From JAAXVZ01 sp964392465 (GTDB taxonomy: Archaea; Nanobdellota; Nanobdellia; Woesearchaeales; GW2011-AR15), in the NCBI GenBank assembly GCA_964392465.1, contig CAYMPC010000031.1, forward strand, positions 1 through 12,972: DNA of 12,972 nt, in the 5' to 3' direction. Positions 7,801-12,972 of this stretch are shown in pieces. Each line of letters opens with the position of its first letter. Within the stretch, counting starts at the first letter, position 1. The position numbers and the translations under genes were made by a program. Under the pieces are notes generated by a model. That model ran no database searches, was not told the origin of the DNA, and worked only from the letters and a program-made list of their open reading frames with translations.

Positions 7801-8360
7801 TCTTCAACTTTATTTAGCTCATTAATTGCTTTCTGCTTTTTCTCTTCATAAATAGAAATACCTGCTATCTCTTCTATTATCTGTCTTCTCTCTAAAGGGC
7901 TCATCTCTACAATCCTAACAATGTCTCCTTGAAGAACTATATTATAACCATCTGGATTTATTCTTGCATTAGACAATAGCTCCACTACCTGGTTCCTATT
8001 CATTGTTTTATCATTAATCTTATAGATACTCATTCCTGATTCTTTAACTGTCCTGCTAACCTTAATCTCTTTTGTATCTAAAGGAAAAACTTTATCGCTA
8101 TTATCAAAAAAGATTGCAACTGTCGCTTCTTTTGACGGCTGTTTTGTTTTTCCTCCGTTGTAAATCAAATTTGCTGTTTTTTCTGCTCTTAGTGATTTGG
8201 AGGAAGATTTTCCAAGAACAAAACATAATGCATCAAGAACATTAGATTTACCAGAACCATTTGGTCCAAGAATACAATTAAACCCCTCTCCAAAAGTAAG
8301 TTCTGTCTTCAGTGCAAAACTCTTAAAGCCCTGCATAATAAGCTTAGTTATTTTCGTCAA
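4869..8360 (-). CDS. smc: Chromosome segregation/condensation ATPase SMC
   Basis: A full-length 1163-aa SMC protein, the usual size for archaea. SMC dimers bind ATP and DNA and organise the chromosome by forming loops. Domains in order: N-terminal ATPase lobe with Walker A GPNGSGKS (32-39); first coiled-coil arm (about 165-500); hinge (about 505-665), including ALEVAAGPRIKSIVVD and the Gly-rich SGAMHGGFR; second arm (about 670-1010); C-terminal lobe with ABC signature LSGGEKT (1074-1080), Walker B YVLDE (1099-1103, catalytic Glu1103), D-loop and the switch His (ISHND, about 1134). The start is TTG: it has GGGGAG (8368-8373) 7 nt upstream and no in-frame ATG close by, and the protein aligns with the family from MTKITKLIMQGFKSF. 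No ScpA/ScpB kleisin gene is adjacent. It lies 114 bp downstream of enolase on the same strand but seems to have its own promoter. Confidence 0.98.
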   Translation of the reverse strand: MTKITKLIMQGFKSFALKTELTFGEGFNCILGPNGSGKSNVLDALCFVLGKSSSKSLRAEKTANLIYNGGKTKQPSKEATVAIFFDNSDKVFPLDTKEIKVSRTVKESGMSIYKINDKTMNRNQVVELLSNARINPDGYNIVLQGDIVRIVEMSPLERRQIIEEIAGISIYEEKKQKAINELNKVEERLKEADIILAEREVYLKELKKDRNQALKFKELDENIKRNKATVLNIRLKDKEKKKQGLEKDIESKRAAIKKIEEEINGYKKEREEKKEQINKINKEIEEKGDKDQIRIQKLIEELRVSIGTNSSRISSLENELVKIAERKAQLTQSVTDIDEKISRLNIEKRTYEKGISDKKDQTEKIEAKISQFKSKHKLEDSADLEKNIEEIDKKAEQKLVEIQSLREKQQTLVREKDKLEYQIQTADEKITKVLEVKKENQKEIERLKQMRQEFKKSTLELNTRLNEDSSITAQLSNARAKSIRIKEELAKISAKQAGMQESHSGDIALQRILELKKRLKGIYGTVSSLGQVSSEYATALEVAAGPRIKSIVVDNDATGAECINYLKKNRFGIGSFLPLNKIKGAMESHDIKAVLGKNGVRGLAINLIKFDPQFKNVFSYVFGNTLVVDNIEVARQIGIGKFRMVTLDGDLTETSGAMHGGFRKKETIGFQEKEIIIQIEKLEKEDADLENIVSTLEKRKNENEESITRLRHLKAELEAEILKIEKSLHIEDSDMDVSKNQKKEFENKVEEIELDLKKIQAEIVKANSELAQAKMSKQNLREKINALKNPSLVAELNNFEQKKGELKEEIIKTTAEIKNIDVQINTILTPELNNTKKILKQHDKEDSDFRKEKEDLSKLIKSQEKELKIKDEMQKEFYSKFKELFKKRDKINGDITEIESKLYKKEESKRNEEMKINNISLDNAKVTAELEGVKEEYKQYEGVPVFKDKDEEAIKKEIWEFEKMVQDIGAVNMRALEIYDAVEKEYKEVHEKKTTLVKEREDVLVMMNEIETKKKYLFMNTYDVINNNFKQKFNSLSSKGEATLELEMPETVFDGGLTIKVRLTGKKFLDIRSLSGGEKTMTALAFLFAVQDHEPAPFYVLDEVDAALDKRNSEKLAQLVRQYIAKAQYVVISHNDGIISEADNLYGVSMNEHGISKVVSLKI

Positions 8361-8440
8361 ATTAACGCTCCCCTTTTTCTCTATAATGTTTTTTTTCTAA
8401 AAAATATTGAAAAGTATATCTTTTACTAATTAAGGGGGTT

Positions 8441-8450
8441 TTTATATTTT
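8441..8450 (-). promoter_or_regulatory. Candidate TATA box for SMC
   Basis: AAAATATAAA on the minus strand lies in the gap between enolase and SMC. It would give a leader of about 60 nt carrying the GGGGAG ribosome site. Readthrough from enolase is also possible. Confidence 0.4.
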
Positions 8451-8474
8451 ACTGTTAAATTTTATAATAAAGTA

Positions 8475-9743
8475 TCAGCAAAGTTCCTCTTCAATTCTCA
8501 CTAATTGGTTATATTTTGCCAGTCTTTCGCCTCTACATGGCGCACCTGATTTAATCTGTCTCACTCCCAAACCAACAACAAGATCTGCAATAAAGGAATC
8601 TTCTGTTTCCCCTGATCTATGACTTACCATAACTTTCCAGTCATTGCCCAATGCTAATTTTGCTGCCTGAATAGCCTCAGTAACTGTTCCAATTTGATTT
8701 ATTTTCAAAAGTAAGGCGTTGCAAGCATTTTTTTCCAAGGCTATCTTAATTCTTTCTGTATTTGTCACAAGAAGGTCATCTCCTACAACTTGAATTCCTG
8801 CTTTCTCCATAAATTTACTCCATGAATTCCAGTCGTCCTGTGCAAAAGGATCTTCTATCGAAATAATTGGATATTTTTTTATAAAAGTATAATACAATTC
8901 AGCTAGTTTCTCTCCAGTAATACCTTCCTCTGCTATTAACTTCTCTTTTTCTTTTTCATTTAGGGTTTTTCTTCCTAAAAGATATTTGCCTTTATAGAAA
9001 AATTCTGATGCAGCACAATCCATTGCAATTTTTACCTTCCCTTGATATCCTGCATCATTTATTGATTTCAAAAGGATTTTAAGCGGTTCTTCATTATCTT
9101 TTAGAGGTGGTGCGAACCCTCCTTCATCCCCTACATTAACTGCATCTGCGCCATATTTTTCTTTTAGATTTTTTTTAAGAAAATGATATACCTCTGACCC
9201 TATCCTTAATGCCTCTTTAAATTCTTTTACCTGAGGTACAATCATATATTCCTGCAAATCTAGTGAATTGCCTGCATGCGCTCCTCCATTAATAACATTA
9301 AAATAAGGAATAGGAAGACTTATTTTTTCAGTCTCTGAAATCTGCCGAATATATTCATAGAGAGGAATATTTTTTGATTTTGCTCCTGCCCTGCAAACTG
9401 CCATACTTACAGCAAGAATTGCATTAGCACCTAATTTCTGCTTATTTTTAGTCCCATCGAGATTAATCATCATCAGATCAATAAATTTCTGCTGGGTTAC
9501 TTCTAATCCTGTTATTTTTTGGGCAATCTTCTTATTTATATTTTCAATAGCTTTTTGAACGCCTTTTCCATTATATCTTTTTTCCCCATCTCTTAATTCA
9601 AGAGCTTCATGTATTCCAGTAGATGCTCCAGAAGGAACACTTGCCCTGACTGAAAAATCTTCAGTAAATAAATCAACTTCAATAGTAGGATTTCCTCTAG
9701 AATCAAGAATCTCACGTGCTTTAATTTTTGTAATATCTGGCAT
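8475..9743 (-). CDS. eno: Enolase (phosphopyruvate hydratase)
   Basis: A 422-aa complete enolase, catalysing 2-phosphoglycerate to phosphoenolpyruvate plus water in glycolysis/gluconeogenesis, in the cytoplasm. Visible landmarks: RGNPTIEVD (16-24); the mobile loop SGASTG (38-43); HAGNSLDLQEY with Glu165; GDEGG with catalytic-acid Glu207; Mg ligands Asp242, Glu297 (SIEDPF) and Asp322 (VGDD); catalytic Lys347 (LLKINQIG); SHRSGE (374-379); and substrate-binding Lys398 in the IKSGAPCRGER block. All key residues are present, and the length is normal. ATG is preceded by GGGTGG (9748-9753) with a 4-nt spacer, and a TATA-like box lies about 40 bp upstream. It diverges from the winged-helix/coiled-coil gene, with only 85 bp between them, so the two may share regulation. 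SMC follows downstream. No other glycolytic gene is in the window. Confidence 0.98.
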   Translation of the reverse strand: MPDITKIKAREILDSRGNPTIEVDLFTEDFSVRASVPSGASTGIHEALELRDGEKRYNGKGVQKAIENINKKIAQKITGLEVTQQKFIDLMMINLDGTKNKQKLGANAILAVSMAVCRAGAKSKNIPLYEYIRQISETEKISLPIPYFNVINGGAHAGNSLDLQEYMIVPQVKEFKEALRIGSEVYHFLKKNLKEKYGADAVNVGDEGGFAPPLKDNEEPLKILLKSINDAGYQGKVKIAMDCAASEFFYKGKYLLGRKTLNEKEKEKLIAEEGITGEKLAELYYTFIKKYPIISIEDPFAQDDWNSWSKFMEKAGIQVVGDDLLVTNTERIKIALEKNACNALLLKINQIGTVTEAIQAAKLALGNDWKVMVSHRSGETEDSFIADLVVGLGVRQIKSGAPCRGERLAKYNQLVRIEEELC

Positions 9744-9780
9744 TAATCCACCCTTTTTTTATGTTTTTAGATATAATCTC

Positions 9781-9790
9781 TAAATAAAAA
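9781..9790 (-). promoter_or_regulatory. TATA box for enolase
   Basis: TTTTTATTTA on the minus strand would place the transcription start near 9759, giving a leader of about 15 nt that still includes the GGGTGG ribosome site. Confidence 0.5.
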
Positions 9791-9801
9791 CATTTCTAAG
9801 A

Positions 9802-9810
9802 TATTTATAA
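9802..9810 (+). promoter_or_regulatory. TATA box for the winged-helix/coiled-coil gene
   Basis: TATTTATAA is centred about 24 bp before the ATG at 9829, so the mRNA should begin at or next to that ATG. No ribosome site is visible. This box lies back to back with the enolase promoter. Confidence 0.6.
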
Positions 9811-9828
9811 GATTTTTGTTACTTACTA

Positions 9829-10914
9829 ATGGTAAAAATGAAAAAGTTTATAAATACAAAAACTTCTCTCTCATTTATGTTTCAAGATTCAAAAAAAAAG
9901 AGCATAGAAACTGGCGTAGATAGGCTTTTCTCAATAATCCAGTCAAAAAATATAATCTGCCTTACTGATCTTGCTAAAGAATTAAACGTAGATAAATCAA
10001 CAATAGAACACTGGTGTGAAGTATTAGAAGAAAAAGGAGTTATAAAAATAAGATATTCCTTAAAAGACAAGTATTTAATGACTCCCGACTATTTCAAAAT
10101 TTCTAACTGCAAAACAGCAGCCATAAAAGATTTAATTTCAATGAATCTTGACTACTTAAAATTAAATAAAGAAGAGAAAGAAGATTTTCTTACAAAAAAA
10201 GAATGTGAAATTAATGAAAAAGTAAAAGAGCTTGCAAAAGCTGTCGAGAGGCTTAATGAACAAAATTTAAATCATGAACAAAAGAAAAAAAGTGTAGAGC
10301 AGAATGAAAAAAAGGTTAAAAGCAAATTAGAAGATTTAAACAAGATTGAAAAGCTTGTAGTTGAAAGAGAGATGCTTCTTAATAAAAAAGAAAAAGAATT
10401 AGATATAAGAGATAAGGAAATAAATAATAAGAACAATAAGGTAAAACTTATTCAAGAAAAACTTTTTTCAGAAAAAAAAAGGCTTGACATTGTTCAGAAA
10501 AAGTTGAATCTGCAAGAAAAGAAAATTGATGAAAAAAATAATAAAAATATAAAAAAAATTAATGAATTTCTTTTTTTAAAAGAACAGTGCATTAAATCAA
10601 AAAAAGAAATGAAAAAGGCTGAGATAGATTTAAAAAAGAGAAAAAAAGAGATTGAAAAAGCTGTTAATATGATGACAAAAAAAGAATATCAAATAAACAA
10701 AGCTTCTGAAACCATAAAAAAAAGACAGAAGATGCTAAGAGAACTTATATCAAAGATAAACAAAAAAGAGAGCATACTTATATCAAAAAAGAAAAAGCTT
10801 GAAGAATACTACAAAACCTTAAAAAGATATGAATCAGATTTTGTTCAAGACAGGAAAAAAGAAACTACACTCTCTTCAAAAAAACAGCCCTTTCTTGGGT
10901 TTTTTAATCTTTAA
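9829..10914 (+). CDS. Winged-helix domain protein with long coiled coil
   Basis: A 361-aa protein with an N-terminal winged-helix-like domain (about 28-85). There GVDRLFSIIQSKNIICLTDLAKELNVDKSTIEHWCEVLEEKGVI reads as helix, helix-turn-helix, then a wing (IKIRYSLKDKYLMTP). Residues about 115-340 are a nearly continuous Lys/Glu-rich coiled coil. The end, PFLGFFNL, is a short hydrophobic tail. There is no signal peptide or membrane helix, so it is cytoplasmic. I recall similar 'ETGVDRL...AKELGV...VEEWA..LEEEG' domains in Woesearchaeota-like genomes, with no known function. DNA binding or a structural role is inference; the long arm is unusual for a plain transcription factor. Met1 (9829) is preferred over Met4 (9838) because the TATA box predicts a leaderless start there. 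It diverges from enolase. Confidence 0.82.
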   Translation: MVKMKKFINTKTSLSFMFQDSKKKSIETGVDRLFSIIQSKNIICLTDLAKELNVDKSTIEHWCEVLEEKGVIKIRYSLKDKYLMTPDYFKISNCKTAAIKDLISMNLDYLKLNKEEKEDFLTKKECEINEKVKELAKAVERLNEQNLNHEQKKKSVEQNEKKVKSKLEDLNKIEKLVVEREMLLNKKEKELDIRDKEINNKNNKVKLIQEKLFSEKKRLDIVQKKLNLQEKKIDEKNNKNIKKINEFLFLKEQCIKSKKEMKKAEIDLKKRKKEIEKAVNMMTKKEYQINKASETIKKRQKMLRELISKINKKESILISKKKKLEEYYKTLKRYESDFVQDRKKETTLSSKKQPFLGFFNL

Positions 10915-10952
10915 TTATTAAGTTATCTTTACTTATTTAATATAAAATTTAT

Positions 10953-11456
10953 TTATGCTATGTTTATAATTTGACCTTCTATGGAGAACTCAATTCCGCT
11001 TTCTAAATTAAGATACTCGATTTTTAATTTATTCTTTAAAGTAAGGTCTTTACAAGGTATTATAAATGAAGATTCTTGATTAGTCTTAAGAATTATATTT
11101 GTTTCTATACCACAAGAATTTACTTTTATTCCTGTTACTTTTATGGGCTTTTGTTCTAATGGATTTACGTGTTTTAGATTCAATTCAATTTTTTCTCCAT
11201 CATATTCATGTGTGCAATAGAAAGATCCTACTGGCATTGGTCTAATATTATTATAAAAGGAGCATAAATTTGCACTATGGACTACCTGTCCTGTAATTGC
11301 AGTATTTTTATTTAAAAAAAATATTGAACCTCCTATCAGAAAAATAAAAAAAACAGAAATTGTCAGAATTTTGTTGTAGTTTATACTCTTTTTTTCCTTA
11401 TATTTGGTTTTCTTCAAAGTATTGTAAATTCCTTTTATTTCTGAACTCATATGCAT
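10953..11456 (-). CDS. Single-span surface-exposed protein with ITGQVV motif
   Basis: A 167-aa protein. Residues 1-28 are Lys-rich and probably cytoplasmic. Residues 29-48 are one membrane helix. ITGQVV (54-59) follows the helix, a motif I associate with N-terminally anchored surface proteins of DPANN archaea. The remaining 110 residues look beta-rich, with four Cys (65, 81, 115, 135) that could form two disulfides outside the cell. The arrangement resembles pilin-like or other anchored extracytoplasmic proteins, but no class III signal peptide is clear. The minus-strand TATA box (11471-11480) predicts a leaderless start at Met1 or Met3 (11456 or 11450). The gene diverges from carbamate kinase and converges on the coiled-coil gene across 38 bp. 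No specific function can be given. Confidence 0.8.
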   Translation of the reverse strand: MHMSSEIKGIYNTLKKTKYKEKKSINYNKILTISVFFIFLIGGSIFFLNKNTAITGQVVHSANLCSFYNNIRPMPVGSFYCTHEYDGEKIELNLKHVNPLEQKPIKVTGIKVNSCGIETNIILKTNQESSFIIPCKDLTLKNKLKIEYLNLESGIEFSIEGQIINIA

Positions 11457-11470
11457 ATTTTATATTATGT

Positions 11471-11480
11471 TATATATAAA
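11471..11480 (-). promoter_or_regulatory. TATA box for the ITGQVV protein
   Basis: TTTATATATA on the minus strand is centred about 20-26 bp from the two candidate ATGs (11456, 11450), which fits a leaderless mRNA. Confidence 0.55.
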
Positions 11481-11556
11481 TTTAATTACTTAATAGTTAT
11501 AAAAATAACAGAAAATTGAAGAAAACCAATAAGGAGTAAAGAATAAAGAAAAAAGG

Positions 11557-11564
11557 TTTATATA
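11557..11564 (+). promoter_or_regulatory. Candidate TATA box for carbamate kinase
   Basis: TTTATATA is preceded by a purine-rich GAAAAAAGG stretch, a good BRE/TATA pair. Its expected start site falls almost on the ATG, which would remove the AAAGGAG ribosome site at 11577-11583. An upstream box, TTATAAAAA (11497-11505), would instead give a leader of about 60 nt that keeps the site. Which one is used is undecided. Confidence 0.45.
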
Positions 11565-11587
11565 GTAAAATAAATTAAAGGAGAACT

Positions 11588-12652
11588 ATGACTTATTCAA
11601 AAGATAAAAAAATAAAGGTAATTGCTCTGGGTGGAAATCAGTTATCTCCAATAGGATTTAAAAAAAACCCAGGAATAACTGAGCAATTGACTCAAATGAA
11701 AAAAACAGCTAATCTTCTTGTCTCTCTTTTTTCAAGAACAGAAGAGTGTAATTATGTAATTACCCATGGAAACGGCCCTCAAGTAGGTAATATAAATCTA
11801 GCATTTGAGATTGCGTCTGCACAGGAATCTGTTCCAAAGCTTCCTTTATACATGTCAGGAGCAATGTCACAGGGAATGATAGGTTACATAATTCAAACTG
11901 AATTGCAGCATGCCCTTGATCAAGAAAATATTAAAAAGAAAGCAAGCTCAATTATAACGCGAGTGTTAGTTTCAAAAGACGATCCTGCTTTTGAAAATCC
12001 AACAAAATATGTCGGACAAGGGTATACTGAAACATATATAAAAAACTCAATGGAGATAAAAGAAAAAAGAGAAACCCTAAAGGGAAAACCTGAATTTTTA
12101 ATAAACACTGAAAAATCAATTAAAATTTTTAGATTATACGAAGGAAGCCCTGAACTTGGAATATATAGAGAAGTGGTAGCTTCACCATTACCTAAAGAAA
12201 TTATTGAGATAGATAGTATAATCTCACTGATAAATTCTGATATAATACCTATTGCAGTTGGAGGAGGTGGAATTCCTGTAATAAAAGAAGAAAAAGGATA
12301 TTCAGGAGTGAATGCTGTAATAGACAAAGATCTTGCAACTGCTTTGCTTGCTTCAGAATTAAAAGAAAAATTTCCTGAAAAAGAAGTTGAATTAATAATT
12401 TTGACAGGTAGTAATGGTGTATATTTAGATTTTGGAAATAAAACGCAAAAAATATTATCTTTTATGACACCTGATGAAGCAAGACAATATATTAATCAAG
12501 GTCATTTTCCTGCAGGAAGCATGCTCCCAAAAATAGAGGCTGCTATTTATGCTTTAGAAAAAGGCATTAAAAACGTATATATAACCTCACCAGAGGATTT
12601 AGAAGCCACACTTAAAGGAGAGGCAGGGACAAGGATTTCTTTAACTAAATAA
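11588..12652 (+). CDS. arcC: Carbamate kinase with enlarged subdomain
   Basis: A 354-aa amino-acid-kinase-fold enzyme that interconverts ADP plus carbamoyl phosphate and ATP plus carbamate. It is the ATP-yielding last step of the arginine deiminase route in fermenters. Motifs: VIALGGNQL (11-19), ITHGNGPQVGNI (58-69), MSGAMSQGMIGYIIQTEL (89-106), VSKDDPAFENPTKYVG (128-143), AVGGGGIPV (223-231), the nucleotide-site VIDKDLATALLA (244-255), LTGSNGVY (272-279), AGSMLPKIEAA (309-319) and the C-terminal GEAGTRI. Typical members are about 310-315 aa. The extra residues fall mainly at about 150-192, in the protruding subdomain region. The usual ALGGNAL reads ALGGNQL. An AAAGGAG site lies 4 nt before the ATG. 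No arcA/arcB partner is in the window, so a catabolic role is inferred. The stop codon lies 7 bp from the convergent tRNA-Ser. Confidence 0.95.
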   Translation: MTYSKDKKIKVIALGGNQLSPIGFKKNPGITEQLTQMKKTANLLVSLFSRTEECNYVITHGNGPQVGNINLAFEIASAQESVPKLPLYMSGAMSQGMIGYIIQTELQHALDQENIKKKASSIITRVLVSKDDPAFENPTKYVGQGYTETYIKNSMEIKEKRETLKGKPEFLINTEKSIKIFRLYEGSPELGIYREVVASPLPKEIIEIDSIISLINSDIIPIAVGGGGIPVIKEEKGYSGVNAVIDKDLATALLASELKEKFPEKEVELIILTGSNGVYLDFGNKTQKILSFMTPDEARQYINQGHFPAGSMLPKIEAAIYALEKGIKNVYITSPEDLEATLKGEAGTRISLTK

Positions 12653-12659
12653 AAAAAAA
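12651..12659 (-). terminator. T9 terminator of tRNA-Ser
   Basis: The A9 run on the plus strand is a T9 run on the minus strand, starting directly after the discriminator base of the tRNA. It overlaps the stop codon of the convergent carbamate kinase gene. Confidence 0.7.
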
Positions 12660-12673
12660 CGCCGTGGCCCGGA

Positions 12674-12717
12674 CATTCTCACTAGCGTTCGAGGTATTAG
12701 CTCCTCGGGCGCTAATA
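12674..12717 (-). other. tRNA-Ser intron 2, T-loop position 59/60, 44 nt
   Basis: The insertion interrupts the T-loop between A59 and T60. The intron folds as ATTAGCG paired with CGCTAGT (7 bp, one G-T), a 2x2 internal loop, then CGAGG paired with CCTCG (5 bp) around an 8-nt loop. The flanking bulges are AAt and tgT, placed symmetrically as the archaeal splicing endonuclease requires. The central helix TTC/GAA is short. Confidence 0.8.
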
Positions 12718-12749
12718 TTTGAACCGGGACATCCTTGCGGAAACAAGCT

Positions 12750-12771
12750 ATCTTAACTTATATCTCTAAGC
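12750..12771 (-). other. tRNA-Ser intron 1, canonical position 37/38, 22 nt
   Basis: The insertion lies between A37 and A38. Inside it CTTA can pair with TAAG as the inner helix. The junctions fit 3-nt bulges AAg and atA, cut between the second and third base. The central helix of the bulge-helix-bulge is imperfect (C-G, T-A, a G-A mismatch, G-T), so it would be a relaxed motif. Confidence 0.8.
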
Positions 12772-12832
12772 TTCCAGGCTTGCGCAGTACCAGGTTGTGC
12801 CACCACGGCATTAATGTTTGAGAATTCTGAGA

Positions 12833-12842
12833 AATTTATAAA
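12833..12842 (-). promoter_or_regulatory. TATA box for tRNA-Ser
   Basis: CTTTATAAATTTC on the minus strand contains a near-consensus box centred about 28 bp before the mature 5' end, so the primary transcript begins within a few bases of G1. Confidence 0.65.
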
Positions 12843-12883
12843 GATTCGCAATTAATCAATTAATTAAATGATTAAATGAAAAG

Positions 12884-12891
12884 CTTTTTAT
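12884..12891 (+). promoter_or_regulatory. Candidate TATA box for the right-end tRNA
   Basis: CTTTTTAT is centred about 30 bp before the tRNA 5' end. A better-looking TTTAAATTT (12897-12905) is too close to the gene to be its TATA box unless initiation is inside it. Confidence 0.4.
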
Positions 12892-12917
12892 GGAGGTTTA
12901 AATTTCAAGAGCATAAC

Positions 12918-12972
12918 GGGCTTGTGGCGTAATCCGGCTATCGCGCCCCGCTGGCCGCGGGGAGACTTCGGG
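12918..12972 (+). tRNA. tRNA with anticodon GGC (Ala), 3' partial
   Basis: The sequence reads as the first 55 nt of a tRNA: acceptor 5' strand GGGCTTG, T8, D-stem GCG/CGC with A14, G18G19 and A21, anticodon stem CCCCG/CGGGG, 7-nt loop CTGGCCG, variable loop AGACT, then T-stem 5' strand TCGGG ending at the window edge. The anticodon by position is GGC, alanine. The A15-T48 pair is kept. The base at position 37 is C, which is unusual because this position is nearly always a purine. The D-arm also resembles archaeal tRNA-Arg. The alanine identity pair G3-U70 cannot be checked because the 3' half is missing. Confidence 0.8.

Larger units (their letters stand above)
12660..12809 (-). tRNA. tRNA-Ser(GGA) with two introns
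   Basis: The acceptor stem GCCGTGG (12803-12809) pairs perfectly with CCACGGC (12661-12667). The discriminator is G, as in serine tRNAs, and CCA is not encoded. The D-stem is GCA/TGC with A14, G18G19 and A21. The anticodon stem CAAGC (12778-12782) pairs with GCTTG (12744-12748) only if 22 nt are removed; the loop is then CTGGAAA with anticodon GGA (12773-12775). The long variable arm has TCC-GCAA-GGA, a class II feature expected of Ser. The T-stem CCCGG (12724-12728) pairs with CCGGG (12668-12672) only if 44 nt are removed, leaving the loop TTCAAAT. Exons are 12772-12809, 12718-12749 and 12660-12673, giving an 84-nt mature tRNA. The A15-T48 pair is preserved. Confidence 0.92.

Noticed and set aside
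8394..8405. T/A runs upstream of SMC as an enolase terminator
   Set aside because: A minus-strand T6 run exists, but it lies within the probable SMC leader, so I could not decide between termination and a neutral AT tract.
10915..10952. Convergent terminator between the coiled-coil and ITGQVV genes
   Set aside because: T-runs on either strand are short and interrupted; no hairpin was found, so I did not list a terminator.
11920..12327. 135-codon minus-strand ORF inside carbamate kinase
   Set aside because: It is fully antisense to a conserved enzyme with intact motifs and has no promoter or ribosome site of its own.
12660..12809. tRNA-Ser as a degenerate pseudogene because of its insertions
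   Set aside because: All stems pair exactly after removing both segments, invariant bases are kept, and promoter and terminator are well placed, which decay would not preserve.
12851..12878. Repeated ATTAA blocks between the two tRNA genes
   Set aside because: Low-complexity AT sequence within a divergent promoter region; the units are too short and irregular to call an operator or an origin.

Overview
The window looks like an AT-rich archaeal chromosome segment, most likely from a DPANN lineage close to Woesearchaeota/Pacearchaeota (inference). The evidence is: TATA-box promoters, several with A/T-only leaders too short for a ribosome site; T-run terminators; intron-containing tRNA genes without an encoded CCA; an archaeal-type enolase and SMC; a PEF-type C-terminal sorting signal; and a short ITGQVV motif right after an N-terminal membrane helix, which I associate with surface proteins of these lineages. 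No rRNA, CRISPR array, transposase, integrase or recognisable defence operon is visible.

Layout from left to right. Bases 1-755 hold the end of a gene for a zinc-ribbon/LemA membrane protein, cut by the window edge. A 242-bp spacer with an imperfect hairpin follows. At 998-1966 is a secreted cysteine-rich protein with two tandem repeats and a PEF-CTERM tail. At 2055-2519 is a small, mostly disordered protein ending in a heptad-repeat helix. It converges on a large unrecognised polytopic membrane protein (2561-4090, minus). That gene diverges from a MIP18/DUF59 iron-sulfur assembly factor (4215-4505). Next is an unlisted 34-codon gene (4618-4722) with its own promoter, perfect inverted repeat, ribosome site and hairpin terminator. 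The minus strand then carries SMC (4869-8360, TTG start) and enolase (8475-9743). Enolase diverges from a winged-helix/coiled-coil protein (9829-10914). A single-span surface protein follows on the minus strand (10953-11456), divergent from carbamate kinase (11588-12652). The right end has two divergent tRNA genes: tRNA-Ser(GGA) on the minus strand, interrupted by two introns, and the start of a second tRNA with anticodon GGC on the plus strand.

The genes are mostly single transcription units, each with its own promoter, rather than one operon. Core functions (chromosome organisation by SMC, glycolysis by enolase, Fe-S maturation, ATP from carbamoyl phosphate, translation by tRNAs) are interleaved with surface or envelope proteins of unknown role. 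Enolase and carbamate kinase would both fit a fermentative, substrate-level energy metabolism, but the window shows no other steps of those pathways.

The observations most worth following are the tRNA-Ser with a second, 44-nt intron in the T-loop, the complete small transcription unit at 4533-4745, the zinc-ribbon/LemA fusion, and the carbamate kinase with an enlarged subdomain. I found no convincing multi-gene novel system.
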